64,000 nt of DNA from Bacteroidota bacterium (GCA_023426145.1 JAFABG010000034.1:62001-126000), one strand, 5' to 3'; counted from the first letter of the stretch, positions 9,379-18,382 are shown. The notes: generated by a model not told the origin, from the letters alone. Program-made: numbers and translations.

Positions 9379-9532
9379 AACAATAAAATCGACAGTAAAC
9401 GTAGAATAGAAAAGAAGGTAGTGGAAAATCTATCCTCTGATTTGTAGTAGAAATAGCCGTATTCTTTAGGAATAAGTGTAATGACTATGTTGTCCGACTA
9501 AAACAATAAAGCATTCTAATTGTTTCATTATA

Positions 9533-9605
9533 GTGGCACGGTTGTGCCAACCTATTGGCACTGCTTTGACACTATATTGGCACAGTTGTGCCAAACCCTT
9601 GGCAC
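9533..9605. repeat. Phased array of TTGGCAC / GTGCCAA words, 11-bp step
   Basis: Seven-base words begin at 9533 (GTGGCAC), 9544 (GTGCCAA), 9555 (TTGGCAC), 9566 (TTGACAC, degenerate), 9577 (TTGGCAC), 9588 (GTGCCAA) and 9599 (TTGGCAC). Every step is exactly 11 bp, so the direct repeats recur every 22 bp and adjacent inverted words make dyads TTGGCAC-N4-GTGCCAA. It lies about 100 bp upstream of the -7 box of the next rightward gene. A second array with a different word but the same step is at 39469-39585. Confidence 0.8.
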
Positions 9606-9704
9606 AAACGATTGAACTATTACTTCAATACCAATCAAATTATAAATAGGGATTTCCCTAATGATCTTTCGGGAAAACCTCTCTTAGATGGAGAATCTCT
9701 TCGT

Positions 9705-9712
9705 TATCTTTG
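9705..9712 (+). promoter_or_regulatory. -7 box of the gene at 9753
   Basis: TATCTTTG matches TAnnTTTG and lies 40 bases before ATG 9753. This argues that the in-frame extension upstream to 9588 is not translated. Confidence 0.55.
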
Positions 9713-9752
9713 TAATGTGAAAAAGTTTAATAACTATATAAACCGAGATGAT

Positions 9753-11048
9753 ATGAAAAAGATTGTTTATTTCTTGCTAGTTGCTTTATGCCTCCCGATA
9801 GGCTTGATGGCACAAAGCGTTGAAGACGACCTTTACTTCGTACCTTCTAAACAAAAACAGGAGAAAACAACTACTCCTGAAAAGAAGGAGCAGAAGAGGT
9901 CAGTCACGACCAACATCTATACGTCACCGGGAACAACAGTTGTGGTTCGTGATCGCAATGGAAAGAAACGGGATGTGGATGAATATAATCGCCGTTATGA
10001 CGCACGTGATAATGACTTTGCCGTAGAAAACGATACGTTGTATATAAATCAAAAACGACAACCCGATTTAGATGGAGAGTGGGTGAATGGTGAATTCGAT
10101 GGTACACAAGATGACTATGAATATGCCGAACGAATTATTCGTTTCCGTAATCCACGTTTTGCTATTAGTATCAGCAGTCCTTTATATTGGGATGTAGTAT
10201 ACGGCCCGAATTCTTGGGATTGGAATATCTACTCAGATGGTATGTATGCTTACGCTTTCCCAACGTTTAGTAATCCTCTTTGGTGGGATTGGCGCTATGG
10301 TTCTTATGGAACCTATGGATGGGGTTGGAATAGCGGATGGGGCTGGAATCGTCCTTACTATTCTTGGGGATATTATCCCGGATCCTGGGGAGGCTGGTAT
10401 GACGGCTACTGGGGTGGCTGGTATGGCGGTGATAGCTGGGGACATCATCACTGGAATTCTGGATACGGTGGAGGAAACTATTGGGCTCGTAACAGTTACA
10501 CAAATCGTCGTTCGGCTCCTATAAATAGATACACTTCATCAACAAATAGAAGATCGTATGGTGGTACGACTTTCCAATCTCGTCGCTCCAATAATGGGAT
10601 AATAAATACTTCTCGTCGTTCTGGTAGCAGTGAAGGAAGAGTAGTAGGAACACGTTATGACAATCGCCGAAGCGGAAGTGAGGTTTCCACTTCAAGACGG
10701 TCGACGTACACACGTCCAAGTAGTACAAGAAGTACATATTATGAACGTGGTAACAATGTCCGTTCTAGTCGCTCTTCATCAACCAGTACGCCTAGTACTT
10801 CTCGTCGATCAACTGAAACTTACAATCGAGGTAGTTCGACTTCTCCTAGCCGTACTTACGATAATAATCGTAGTAGTCGCTCGAGTAACACTTATTCTCC
10901 AAGAAGCACCGAACGCTCTTCAAGCAGCTATGGAAGTAGTAGCCGTTCTAGTGGTAGCTACTCTTCAGGTAGTAGTCGTTCGAGTGGCAGCAGTTCTTCA
11001 GGAAGCAGTAGATCTGGTGGTGGCTCAAGCAGAAGTGGAAGAAGATAA
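9753..11048 (+). CDS. Secreted Trp/Tyr/Gly-rich and Ser/Arg-rich low-complexity protein
   Basis: I do not recognise a family for this 431-residue protein. It has a signal peptide (MKKIVYFLLVALCLPIGLMAQ) and an acidic/basic N-terminal region to about residue 145. A striking stretch of about 90 residues follows, dominated by Trp, Tyr and Gly (repeated WGW, GGWY, YWGG). The C-terminal region, from about residue 245 to the end, is almost only Ser, Arg, Gly, Thr and Tyr, with repeated SRRS and SSRSSG. The tail is probably disordered and strongly basic, and such a protein could bind nucleic acid, polysaccharide or envelope surfaces. The next gene begins 31 bases downstream and is likely cotranscribed. 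Confidence 0.75.
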   Translation: MKKIVYFLLVALCLPIGLMAQSVEDDLYFVPSKQKQEKTTTPEKKEQKRSVTTNIYTSPGTTVVVRDRNGKKRDVDEYNRRYDARDNDFAVENDTLYINQKRQPDLDGEWVNGEFDGTQDDYEYAERIIRFRNPRFAISISSPLYWDVVYGPNSWDWNIYSDGMYAYAFPTFSNPLWWDWRYGSYGTYGWGWNSGWGWNRPYYSWGYYPGSWGGWYDGYWGGWYGGDSWGHHHWNSGYGGGNYWARNSYTNRRSAPINRYTSSTNRRSYGGTTFQSRRSNNGIINTSRRSGSSEGRVVGTRYDNRRSGSEVSTSRRSTYTRPSSTRSTYYERGNNVRSSRSSSTSTPSTSRRSTETYNRGSSTSPSRTYDNNRSSRSSNTYSPRSTERSSSSYGSSSRSSGSYSSGSSRSSGSSSSGSSRSGGGSSRSGRR

Positions 11049-11079
11049 AAGTGTTTTATTCTAATTAAAATACAATCAG

Positions 11080-12642
11080 ATGAAAAAGTTCATGCTAACA
11101 GGTGCATTCACACTCCTTACCGTTGTTGGGGTAAATGCACAAACCATATATGATGGCGGTAATTTTGCTCAGAAAGACTTAAATGGAACAGCTCGTTTTG
11201 TTGGTATGGGAGGAGCTATGAGCGCTTTGGGAGGGGATATCTCAACGATGGGAACTAACCCTGCAGGAATCGGTATCTATCGTAGTAATGATTTTATGAC
11301 TTCCTTCAGTTTCTCTGCTTATGGTTCTGAAAGTAACTATAATGGATCAAAATTGAGCTTGGATAATAACCATTGGGCTTTTGATAATATTGGATTGGTG
11401 TTTTCAACCAAAATTGGAAATCAAACTCCATTGCGATATGTGAACTTTGGGTTCAATTATCATAAGACGAAATCTTTTTATAAGAATTTATCTATGGAAG
11501 GGTTGATACCTGCTTTGCCTAATGGTGGGATCGTTACTCAAACTTATCAAATGGCTAATCAAGCTAATGGTGCAACTAATGAAGATTTAACGTATGATCA
11601 AGCTTTTACTAATGAGAATATGGGCTGGTTATCTGTTTTAGGTTGGCAAGGTCATTTGATAAATCAATATGATGATCCTAGATTCCCCAATGTTCCTATG
11701 TACAAACCGTATACATCTTCTGCCCCATATTCAAGATTTAACTCCGAAGAGAGAGGAGGCATTGATCAGTATGATTTTAATATCTCATTCAATATCAATG
11801 ATCGTGTATATTTAGGTGCCACTATTGGTGCATATAGCGTAGATTATTCTAAATATTCATATTATGATGAAGATTTTGGAGATAAAACGGGATACTCATT
11901 GGAAAGTTTCAATAGAATCACAGGTTCGGGTGTAGACTTTAAATTGGGAATGATATTGAGACCAATTGAATCTTCTCCTTTGCGTTTAGGTGTTGCTTTC
12001 CATACCCCAACGTTCTATAATTTGACATTGAGTACAAGTTCCATCCTTCTGACTGATATTGGAAATGGTGGCTTAGTAGATCATTATGATCTTGATACTT
12101 ATAATATTGTAGGTAATATGGAACGCGACTATCGTCTTCGTACCCCATGGACTTATAATTTAAGTTTAGGGTATACAGTAGGTAGTAGTCTCGCTTTAGG
12201 AGCTGAATATGAATATGAGGACTATTCGACAATGTCTTTTAGTTACTCGGATGGGGATAAAATGTCTACTGAAAATTCTCAAACCGATATGTTGAAAGGC
12301 GTTAGTACTTTCCGTATAGGGGCTGAATATAAAGTTATTCCACAATTTGCATTTCGCTTAGGCTATAATTATAGTTCAGCAATGTATAAAGATGATGCTG
12401 TTAAGAATTTGCCCTATAATTCTATTAGTACTGATACGGATTATGCTAATTCGAAGAGTTTAAATAACTATACTATTGGTATAGGATATAAAGGTGATAT
12501 GTTTTATGCTGATTTGGCTTATAAATATAGCTCTTATAAATCAGATTTCTACGCATTTAATGATGCTGATTTTGCGCTTGATAAAACGAAGTTAACGAAT
12601 ACCCGTAGCCAAGTTCTCTTGACATTAGGGGTGCGCTTTTAA
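11080..12642 (+). CDS. FadL/OmpP1-like outer-membrane beta-barrel protein
   Basis: This 520-residue protein has a signal peptide (MKKFMLTGAFTLLTVVGVNAQ) and many alternating-hydrophobicity strands typical of a beta barrel. The N-terminal stretch ARFVGMGGAMSALGGDIS followed by TNPAGIG is characteristic of the FadL/OmpP1/TodX transport family, and the protein ends in an aromatic residue (GVRF) as outer-membrane barrels do. The family imports hydrophobic compounds; the substrate here is unknown. It follows the low-complexity secreted protein by 31 bases, so the two may act together at the outer membrane. Confidence 0.82.
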   Translation: MKKFMLTGAFTLLTVVGVNAQTIYDGGNFAQKDLNGTARFVGMGGAMSALGGDISTMGTNPAGIGIYRSNDFMTSFSFSAYGSESNYNGSKLSLDNNHWAFDNIGLVFSTKIGNQTPLRYVNFGFNYHKTKSFYKNLSMEGLIPALPNGGIVTQTYQMANQANGATNEDLTYDQAFTNENMGWLSVLGWQGHLINQYDDPRFPNVPMYKPYTSSAPYSRFNSEERGGIDQYDFNISFNINDRVYLGATIGAYSVDYSKYSYYDEDFGDKTGYSLESFNRITGSGVDFKLGMILRPIESSPLRLGVAFHTPTFYNLTLSTSSILLTDIGNGGLVDHYDLDTYNIVGNMERDYRLRTPWTYNLSLGYTVGSSLALGAEYEYEDYSTMSFSYSDGDKMSTENSQTDMLKGVSTFRIGAEYKVIPQFAFRLGYNYSSAMYKDDAVKNLPYNSISTDTDYANSKSLNNYTIGIGYKGDMFYADLAYKYSSYKSDFYAFNDADFALDKTKLTNTRSQVLLTLGVRF

Positions 12643-12687
12643 TAGAAAATACTGTTTTCAATTTCAATAATAACTTTTGTGTGTTAG

Positions 12688-12728
12688 AATCCCTGGAATG
12701 CTGAGTGTCTACAGCTATTCCGGGGATT
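12688..12728 (+). terminator. Terminator of the 9753-12642 operon
   Basis: AATCCCTGGAATGCTG (from 12688) pairs with CAGCTATTCCGGGGATT (to 12728), with small mismatches, and is followed by TCTTTTATT. It is 46 bases after the barrel-protein stop. Confidence 0.7.
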
Positions 12729-12825
12729 TCTTTTATTGTGTGGAAGTAATTCTGCTGCTCTTTTTTTATGCTCAAACAATAAGTAAAAAATAGGCTTATG
12801 GGCAAAAAAATAATATAAAAAAAGA

Positions 12826-12849
12826 GATGTGCCTTTCTTTTGGCACATC
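12826..12849 (-). terminator. Terminator of the fimbrillin-like gene
   Basis: GATGTGCC (12826-12833) pairs with GGCACATC (12842-12849). On the minus strand the stem is followed by a long T-rich run, as expected for a terminator of the leftward gene ending at 12926. Confidence 0.75.
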
Positions 12850-12925
12850 CCTTTATTACAATTTTAGCAATATAGAGGGTAATTAATAACCCGTTTGCAT
12901 ATCTTATATTGCAGAAGAAACTTAA

Positions 12926-13741
12926 TTAGTAGAACAATGGAACATTACCATCAATTATACCACCACCAATGATTGATACTGATTTTGATACTCTTAATGA
13001 AAGTTGGGTACCAATTACTAAATCAATATCTTGAGTAGAGGTCAAGGTTTGTGTTTGACCATCGATTGTCACTGTACCAACTTCTTCTCCAGCTTCAATA
13101 GTTTGTGGAAGTACGTTAGTGATTGTACCTTCAGAAAGAGTTTTAACCTCTATTGTTTCTGCTGGGGCACTTTCATTTACTGTAATAATACCGCTTGTTA
13201 AATCTTGAGTACCTTGGTTTTTAAGGTTAAGACGAATTTGAGCATTACCAGTGTAAGGTTTACCATTTTCATCTAATACAACAACGGGAATAGTCATTCG
13301 AGTAAATTTCAAAGCTACATTTTGGATCCCAGGAGTAGCTTCAGCTGTACCAAATAAGTATTCATCGCCACCTTCAACAGTGCGTTCTGTTGCAAGTGCA
13401 CGAGTTGTTGTAGATGCATCTAATGCAGGATAGAGTGCATAGAACTTAACTGTTTTATCAGAGCTAGATGAGAATGAACTCCAGTTGCGACTATCTTTGC
13501 CGATTACAAAAGGAGCATAGCTCTGTCCGCTTGCTGCCAATGAAATAACATCTCCAGTAACAAAATTTCTTTTTACTGGGTTGAAGTTATTGTTTGCACG
13601 AGTTAGAGATCCGACTAGTGCATCGTCAATAGACATAGTGAAGTTAATTGCTTCTTTACTTGATTCTAATTGCTCGTCTTGTTGTTGACAACTAAACAAG
13701 CTTCCTGCTGCTAAAAGAGCAAAAATAAGATTTTTTTTCAT
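12926..13741 (-). CDS. Fimbrillin-like lipoprotein
   Basis: This 271-residue protein has a lipoprotein signal ending in LFSC (Cys at about residue 18). It resembles the Bacteroidales fimbrillin/Mfa-like family: an N-terminal beta domain containing INFTMSID, then VTGDVISL, TVKFYALYPAL and a C-terminal beta domain. Members build surface fimbriae or tip adhesins through donor-strand exchange after protease trimming, but many lone copies have no known partner. No assembly genes are nearby. It lies 35 bases downstream of guaD, with which it may share a transcript despite no obvious functional link. Confidence 0.7.
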   Translation of the reverse strand: MKKNLIFALLAAGSLFSCQQQDEQLESSKEAINFTMSIDDALVGSLTRANNNFNPVKRNFVTGDVISLAASGQSYAPFVIGKDSRNWSSFSSSSDKTVKFYALYPALDASTTTRALATERTVEGGDEYLFGTAEATPGIQNVALKFTRMTIPVVVLDENGKPYTGNAQIRLNLKNQGTQDLTSGIITVNESAPAETIEVKTLSEGTITNVLPQTIEAGEEVGTVTIDGQTQTLTSTQDIDLVIGTQLSLRVSKSVSIIGGGIIDGNVPLFY

Positions 13742-13776
13742 TTTACAAAATGTTAAATGGTTAATGAAATGAGATG

Positions 13777-14247
13777 TTAATATTCGATTTTGTCTTCTTT
13801 AGCTATCCATGCTTCGAAGGCCTTAATAGATTCGTCTGGTAATAGTATTTCTGACGGTAATTTTCTGTCTGCCGGCTTTAGGGATAGCTCATCATAAATA
13901 AAGGAATCATCAAATCCAATCTCTTTAGCATCTGTCTTATTGTTTCCGTAGTAAATTTTGTCTAATCTTGCCCAATATATAGCACCTAAACACATAGGGC
14001 ATGGTTCGCAAGAGGTATATATTTCATAGCCGCTGAGATTGAAAGTATCTAATTTAGCTGTTGCGTTACGAATGGCGCTAATCTCAGCATGTGCGGTAGG
14101 GTCGCAAGAGGAAGTTACACGGTTCACACCAGTAGCTACAATTTCTCCATCTTTCGTTGCGATTACAGCTCCAAAGGGTCCTCCACCATTGGCCACATTT
14201 TCACTTGAAAGCTGGATTGCTTTCCTCATGAGTTCTTCTTTTGTCAT
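13777..14247 (-). CDS. guaD: Guanine deaminase, cytidine-deaminase fold
   Basis: This 156-residue protein closely follows the small guanine deaminases of the B. subtilis GuaD type: GGPFGAVI near the start, the zinc-binding DPTAHAEISAIRNA (His and catalytic Glu) and YTSCEPCPMCLGAIYWAR (two zinc Cys), then GFDDSFIY. The C-terminus ends in Glu-Tyr and may reach into the partner active site as in GuaD. It converts guanine to xanthine. TadA-like tRNA deaminase is the main alternative, but GFDDSFIY and the tail favour GuaD. ATG 14247 is chosen over an in-frame extension because the -7 box sits at 14284-14291. Confidence 0.85.
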   Translation of the reverse strand: MTKEELMRKAIQLSSENVANGGGPFGAVIATKDGEIVATGVNRVTSSCDPTAHAEISAIRNATAKLDTFNLSGYEIYTSCEPCPMCLGAIYWARLDKIYYGNNKTDAKEIGFDDSFIYDELSLKPADRKLPSEILLPDESIKAFEAWIAKEDKIEY

Positions 14248-14283
14248 ATTTATAGTTAGTTTGTTTTTATCATATACTTTTCG

Positions 14284-14291
14284 CAAATATA
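14284..14291 (-). promoter_or_regulatory. -7 box of guaD
   Basis: The minus strand reads TATATTTG, matching TAnnTTTG, 37 bases before the guaD ATG. No clear -33 element was found. Confidence 0.5.
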
Positions 14292-14357
14292 ACGAAAAGT
14301 AACGATTCTAAATTCTGATTAGGTTATTTTAAGAAACAAAAAAGAACAACCGATTGT

Positions 14358-15344
14358 TTAGATTTTACCTAATATTCTGTCCATCACCCAATTAGTTAGT
14401 GTAGCGCTTTCACCATTACAAGAACATATCGATTTGCCTAGTAGGTGGTCTACTACTGCTTGGATGAGCGGTTGTTGAACATGTTCTGGACTACCAATAC
14501 ATATTTCTTCCCGTCCACGTTCGGTATGTAGCCCAATGGGGTCATAAGTAAATACTGAGAAGCAGATCATTCCCTTATCACCAATGATTTCGATACGATC
14601 TTCTCGGGCAGATTCATGAGCTACGAAGCACCAAGAACCACTACCTACTAATCCATTGTCAAATTGAAAGCTACCACTTAATGTGTCCTCGGCAGGATAT
14701 AAGCCTCCGCGGTTACTTTTGTATCCACTTGCATTGAGGATACATCCAAACATATCTTGTAAGAGGTCAATTTGATGAGGAGCTAAGTCATAGAAGTAAC
14801 CCCCACCAGAAATATCTGCTTGCACACGCCAAGGAAGACTTTCACGATTGTAATCTAAATCACGAGGAGGTTGGGCAAAGCGAATTTGGACATTGATAAT
14901 ATTGCCTATAGAGCCACTCTCTACTAATTCTTTTACTTTAAGGAAGTAAGGGAGATAACGTCGGTAATAAGCGACGAAGCAAGGAACACCAGTTTCTTGA
15001 GAAATACGATTGATTCGGGTGCATTCTTCATAAGTCACAGCCATAGGTTTCTCAATGTATGCTGGTTTTCCAGCTTTCATTGACATGATGGCATAGGTTG
15101 CGTGTGAAGATGGAGGCGTTGCAATATAAATAGCATTAACCTCTGGATCGTCTATCAGTTCTTGGGCGTCATCATACCATTTTTTTATGCCTCTTTCTTT
15201 AGCATACGCTTTTGCTTTAGAACCATCTCGACTCATTACGGCTACAACTTCTGAATGCTCTACTTTTTGAAAAGCTGGTCCGCTTTTAGTTTTGGTAACT
15301 TCTCCGCAACCGATGAAGCCCCATTTAATAATCTTTTGACTCAT
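14358..15344 (-). CDS. Gfo/Idh/MocA family NAD(P)-dependent oxidoreductase
   Basis: This protein of 328 residues has an N-terminal Rossmann fold (KWGFIGCGEVT), the family motif EKPMAVT with the catalytic Lys at about residue 95, and a C-terminal alpha/beta domain with DLAPHQIDLLQDMFG carrying the conserved active-site His. The family oxidises or reduces sugars, inositols and related compounds. The substrate is not deducible. The in-frame extension to 15407 is rejected because the TATCTTTG box lies at 15377-15384, between the two possible starts. Confidence 0.88.
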   Translation of the reverse strand: MSQKIIKWGFIGCGEVTKTKSGPAFQKVEHSEVVAVMSRDGSKAKAYAKERGIKKWYDDAQELIDDPEVNAIYIATPPSSHATYAIMSMKAGKPAYIEKPMAVTYEECTRINRISQETGVPCFVAYYRRYLPYFLKVKELVESGSIGNIINVQIRFAQPPRDLDYNRESLPWRVQADISGGGYFYDLAPHQIDLLQDMFGCILNASGYKSNRGGLYPAEDTLSGSFQFDNGLVGSGSWCFVAHESAREDRIEIIGDKGMICFSVFTYDPIGLHTERGREEICIGSPEHVQQPLIQAVVDHLLGKSICSCNGESATLTNWVMDRILGKI

Positions 15345-15376
15345 AATATACCTATAGTGCTCATTTAAACAACACC

Positions 15377-15407
15377 CAAAGATAAAGCTATTTTTTATTA
15401 AGAGCAA
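15377..15407 (-). promoter_or_regulatory. Promoter of the Gfo/Idh gene
   Basis: On the minus strand TTG (15407-15405) is followed after 20 bases by TATCTTTG (15384-15377). This matches the Bacteroides -33/-7 layout and lies 33 bases before the ATG. Confidence 0.65.
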
Positions 15408-15451
15408 CTTTATTCCAAAAGATATAAAAATATGTTATCAGATAGACCGGA

Positions 15452-16288
15452 TTAATCATAATATTTCTGATAAATCTTTTGGTAAGCTCCTTTTTGGCGA
15501 AATCTATAGAGCCAAGTATTTAGGCTGTCGAGTAGGGTCTGAGACTGTTTGCTGACTGCCCAAGAGTAAAATTGAGTAAAGCTGATTGCGGTATTACTAT
15601 CTATTTGCGGTAATGAATCAGCAATCGCATGGGCTATACTCTCATCACATACGGCATAGTTGATATCACCATGAGCAACTAGCGCAATTAATTGTTCAGG
15701 ACCGTATTTTTCTATTTCTTTAGTATAAATCGTATCGCCAATTTCATTACTCAGATTTTGTATCCGTAAAATGGTGGGGGATCCTTTAACTACATAGAGT
15801 GTTTTTCCAGCTAGATCTAGTTGGCTTTTGATATAGATAGAGTCATTCTTCCCACTTTTTTTCCTTTGTACAAGCACCTGTCTGTTAAGAGCAACGGGAG
15901 AGGTTAGGAGTAAGTCATTTTTTATTTCACTGGTAGCAGGTATGCCGTAGGCTATGACATCGAACTTCCCTTCATTTAACCCATTTAGACGTTCGTTATA
16001 GCTCATCACTGGAGTAATTTTAGCCTTTAACCCCATATCATGAGCGAACGCTTCGATGAGCTCATAGTGAAAACCGATAAGGCTTGTATCTTCGTTGATA
16101 TGAAAACTAATTGAATTATATTCCGTAGCCACCCGTAAAATACCTTCTTCTGCAATAGCTGGGTAGTCTCGTGGATGTGTTATTGGCTTTTTGCTATTCT
16201 GATTGTGCCGAAAAGCAAAAGTCAAAGCTACTAGGATAATTACGGGTAGTAAATATCTTAGTAGTATTGATTTACGATGAGTTTTCAT
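15452..16288 (-). CDS. MltF-like solute-binding domain protein, membrane-anchored
   Basis: This 278-residue protein starts with a basic stretch and a hydrophobic segment (about residues 11-26), which may be an uncleaved anchor or a signal peptide. It continues with a family 3 extracellular solute-binding domain: GILRVATEYNSISF, GFHYELIEAFAHDMGL, GKFDVIAYGIPAT, and the second-lobe segment TLYVVKGSPTI. The domain resembles the regulatory N-terminal half of lytic transglycosylase MltF, but the catalytic SLT half is absent. No ABC permease or ATPase gene lies nearby. It begins 24 bases after the putative porin gene, so the two are probably cotranscribed. Confidence 0.75.
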   Translation of the reverse strand: MKTHRKSILLRYLLPVIILVALTFAFRHNQNSKKPITHPRDYPAIAEEGILRVATEYNSISFHINEDTSLIGFHYELIEAFAHDMGLKAKITPVMSYNERLNGLNEGKFDVIAYGIPATSEIKNDLLLTSPVALNRQVLVQRKKSGKNDSIYIKSQLDLAGKTLYVVKGSPTILRIQNLSNEIGDTIYTKEIEKYGPEQLIALVAHGDINYAVCDESIAHAIADSLPQIDSNTAISFTQFYSWAVSKQSQTLLDSLNTWLYRFRQKGAYQKIYQKYYD

Positions 16289-16312
16289 AAGATATAGTTA
16301 GAGTAGATAAAG

Positions 16313-18373
16313 TTAATCATAGAAATTCCACGAGACTCCCACTTTCATTACGCGTGGATTAATAGGATAATGAGGAGCTAAGAAGTAGTTAGGACTACTC
16401 ATTCCTTGGTTCACATGATACATCATGATGTAGAACCGAGTACGTTTCAGCTGAAAATTCGCATAAACATTTACTACAGGATATCCTCCTATTTCTATTT
16501 TATCATTTTCAGGTTGCAAGTAGAACTGCTGTAGAGCTGGCATATACGCTGGTGCATAATATTTCGAGAAATAGCGAACATCTGCGCCTAACTGTACATT
16601 CAATACTTTCTTGGCGAGTTTAAACTGCATATAAAAATTATGATAGAGCGACAGATCCGGTAAGGGGAGTACACTCTGATCACTTGATTTTTGCCAGATT
16701 ACTTCGTTGTCTAAGTGAAAGATTCCAGCTCTAAAGTTTTGATTGAAAGTGGCAGACACGACTTGCAGGCTTCCACTTTTTTGATTTGGTAAACCTTCTT
16801 GGTTGAAGTAAGTGTAGTTCTGTATGTTTTCAACTCCTACTTTCAAACGGGTTCCCCAGTTGGCTATACTTAATTCTCCTTCTATACGGGTGCGAAGCTC
16901 TTTGTCCATGTCATCGTCCCACCAGAAATGTCGGGAGTGATAATGACGCATATAGAAGGGAGCTAGTTTATTGCTGATTTCTCCTCGGGCAATCACACTC
17001 ACGGTATCCTTCCACAAAGGGATATTTACATCAAGATCTCCTTTAACATAGAATTGTCCCATGGCTTTTCCTGCCATTCCCACTTCACCAATAGCATGAT
17101 AATGGAGTATATTTCCTTGTTGTTTGGTCAATTCCCCACCTATATAAATATCTGTTTCATTGATTTTTTCTTTTACCAAGGGGTCAGGAGTCATCAAGGA
17201 ATATTGGCTAAACTTGTGAGATGCGAAAGCTGTCAATCCAGCTTTTGCATACTTGTTAAAGCCTTCAAGTAAGGCAATGCCTACCGTATTTTTTATGCCG
17301 ATGTAGATAGTGCTGTCTCTTACTTGAGCACTGTCTGCTGTATTTTTATAGATTGAATTAAAATAGTCATTATTATAATAGCCGGCTATGTTATCGTCTG
17401 AACGGAAGGTGTGACGGGCTCGTTCGATTTGCAAGGTGTGTATAAAACTTGTGACAGGTACAAACTCCTGTTTGGTGGGAGTCGTGTCGTTTTCGGCTTT
17501 GGGGATGTCTCTGTGAAAACCAAGTCTATATCGCTGAGTTATAAAGGTGTGAAAGTCATGATTGCGATTAGTGGTGGCATTCAATATTGTAGGAATATTG
17601 TTGGGCTCATACTGCCTTCTTCCTTCAGCCATCTCTTCTGGAGCTGTGATATATCTGTCGTCAGTAATACCACCATTTTCATTTGTTTTTAAATAGTTGT
17701 TACTGTATATACCCTGAATTTGGTATTTGTCTCCAATATAGCTTGCGAAAAGTGAGGTATTAAAGTAGGATGTGTTTTGATTGTTATAAAATCCTCGTCC
17801 ATACAGATAGTCAATATTAAAACCAAAAGCTAGTTTTTTATTTACATTGACCGAAAAGTATGACTTGAATCGTTCTTCTCCATTAATCTTATTTCCGGCT
17901 TTATTGTAAGTCAGATTCGTATAAGGAACATTACTATTGGTGAAGTTAAATTCAGTGGGGCGAACAAAAAAACTCGAAAAAGGGGCCATGAAAATGGTCG
18001 GTTCTGCAGAGTTACGTTCAAAGAAAATATGTGAAAGACGAGGTGAACCGAGGTTGCCTAGGTAGTTGTAATGCCCAGTGACTCCTTCTGTTAGATTGTT
18101 GTTTTGGAAGTGATGGTATAACGTGTCGGCTGGAATCATCTTCCTGTCGCCTAGCTCGTTTTTAATGCGCCACATGTATAGTTTAGGAGGTAAACCTTGT
18201 ATTTCAACATTGGCACTATCTAGGTTTTCCGGGATCATAGTGGGGTCCACCTGATTACCGTATTGGTCCCTTCCGTTTTCATCAATCTTTTGACGTACAG
18301 GAATTCCCTGAGCCTTTAAAGCAGTCAGTCCTCCAACGGAAAGTAATATAAATAATAGTAAGATTCGTCTCAT
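16313..18373 (-). CDS. Putative outer-membrane porin (Bacteroidetes putative-porin family)
   Basis: This 686-residue protein has a signal peptide (MRRILLLFILLSVGGLTALKAQ) followed by a short linker and a long series of amphipathic strands rich in Tyr, Asn and Phe, ending in a terminal aromatic segment (VSWNFYD). It resembles the large putative porins found near the start of many Bacteroidetes operons. The substrate is unknown. ATG 18373 fits the signal peptide; a frame extension to 18385 would overlap the -7 box at 18383-18390. Confidence 0.75.
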   Translation of the reverse strand: MRRILLLFILLSVGGLTALKAQGIPVRQKIDENGRDQYGNQVDPTMIPENLDSANVEIQGLPPKLYMWRIKNELGDRKMIPADTLYHHFQNNNLTEGVTGHYNYLGNLGSPRLSHIFFERNSAEPTIFMAPFSSFFVRPTEFNFTNSNVPYTNLTYNKAGNKINGEERFKSYFSVNVNKKLAFGFNIDYLYGRGFYNNQNTSYFNTSLFASYIGDKYQIQGIYSNNYLKTNENGGITDDRYITAPEEMAEGRRQYEPNNIPTILNATTNRNHDFHTFITQRYRLGFHRDIPKAENDTTPTKQEFVPVTSFIHTLQIERARHTFRSDDNIAGYYNNDYFNSIYKNTADSAQVRDSTIYIGIKNTVGIALLEGFNKYAKAGLTAFASHKFSQYSLMTPDPLVKEKINETDIYIGGELTKQQGNILHYHAIGEVGMAGKAMGQFYVKGDLDVNIPLWKDTVSVIARGEISNKLAPFYMRHYHSRHFWWDDDMDKELRTRIEGELSIANWGTRLKVGVENIQNYTYFNQEGLPNQKSGSLQVVSATFNQNFRAGIFHLDNEVIWQKSSDQSVLPLPDLSLYHNFYMQFKLAKKVLNVQLGADVRYFSKYYAPAYMPALQQFYLQPENDKIEIGGYPVVNVYANFQLKRTRFYIMMYHVNQGMSSPNYFLAPHYPINPRVMKVGVSWNFYD

Positions 18374-18382
18374 AATGGGAGG

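Larger units (their letters stand above)
9342..9752. other. 411-base intergenic region between prmA and 9753
   Basis: This region separates divergent genes. It holds the prmA -7 box (9371-9378), AT-rich sequence with nothing recognised (about 9380-9520), a phased array of TTGGCAC/GTGCCAA words (9533-9605), and a -7 box for the rightward gene (9705-9712). No RNA gene was recognised. Confidence 0.7.

Noticed and set aside
9533..9605. Sigma-54 promoter (-24 GG, -12 GC) suggested by repeated TTGGCAC
   Set aside because: The distance from GG to the downstream GC or TTG is one base off or more in every copy, and the words form phased dyads, which a sigma-54 promoter would not.
10657..11064. 135-codon open frame in another plus frame
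   Set aside because: It comes from the low-complexity Ser/Arg coding repeat read in a shifted frame, giving a Val/Leu/Ala-rich product with no signal.
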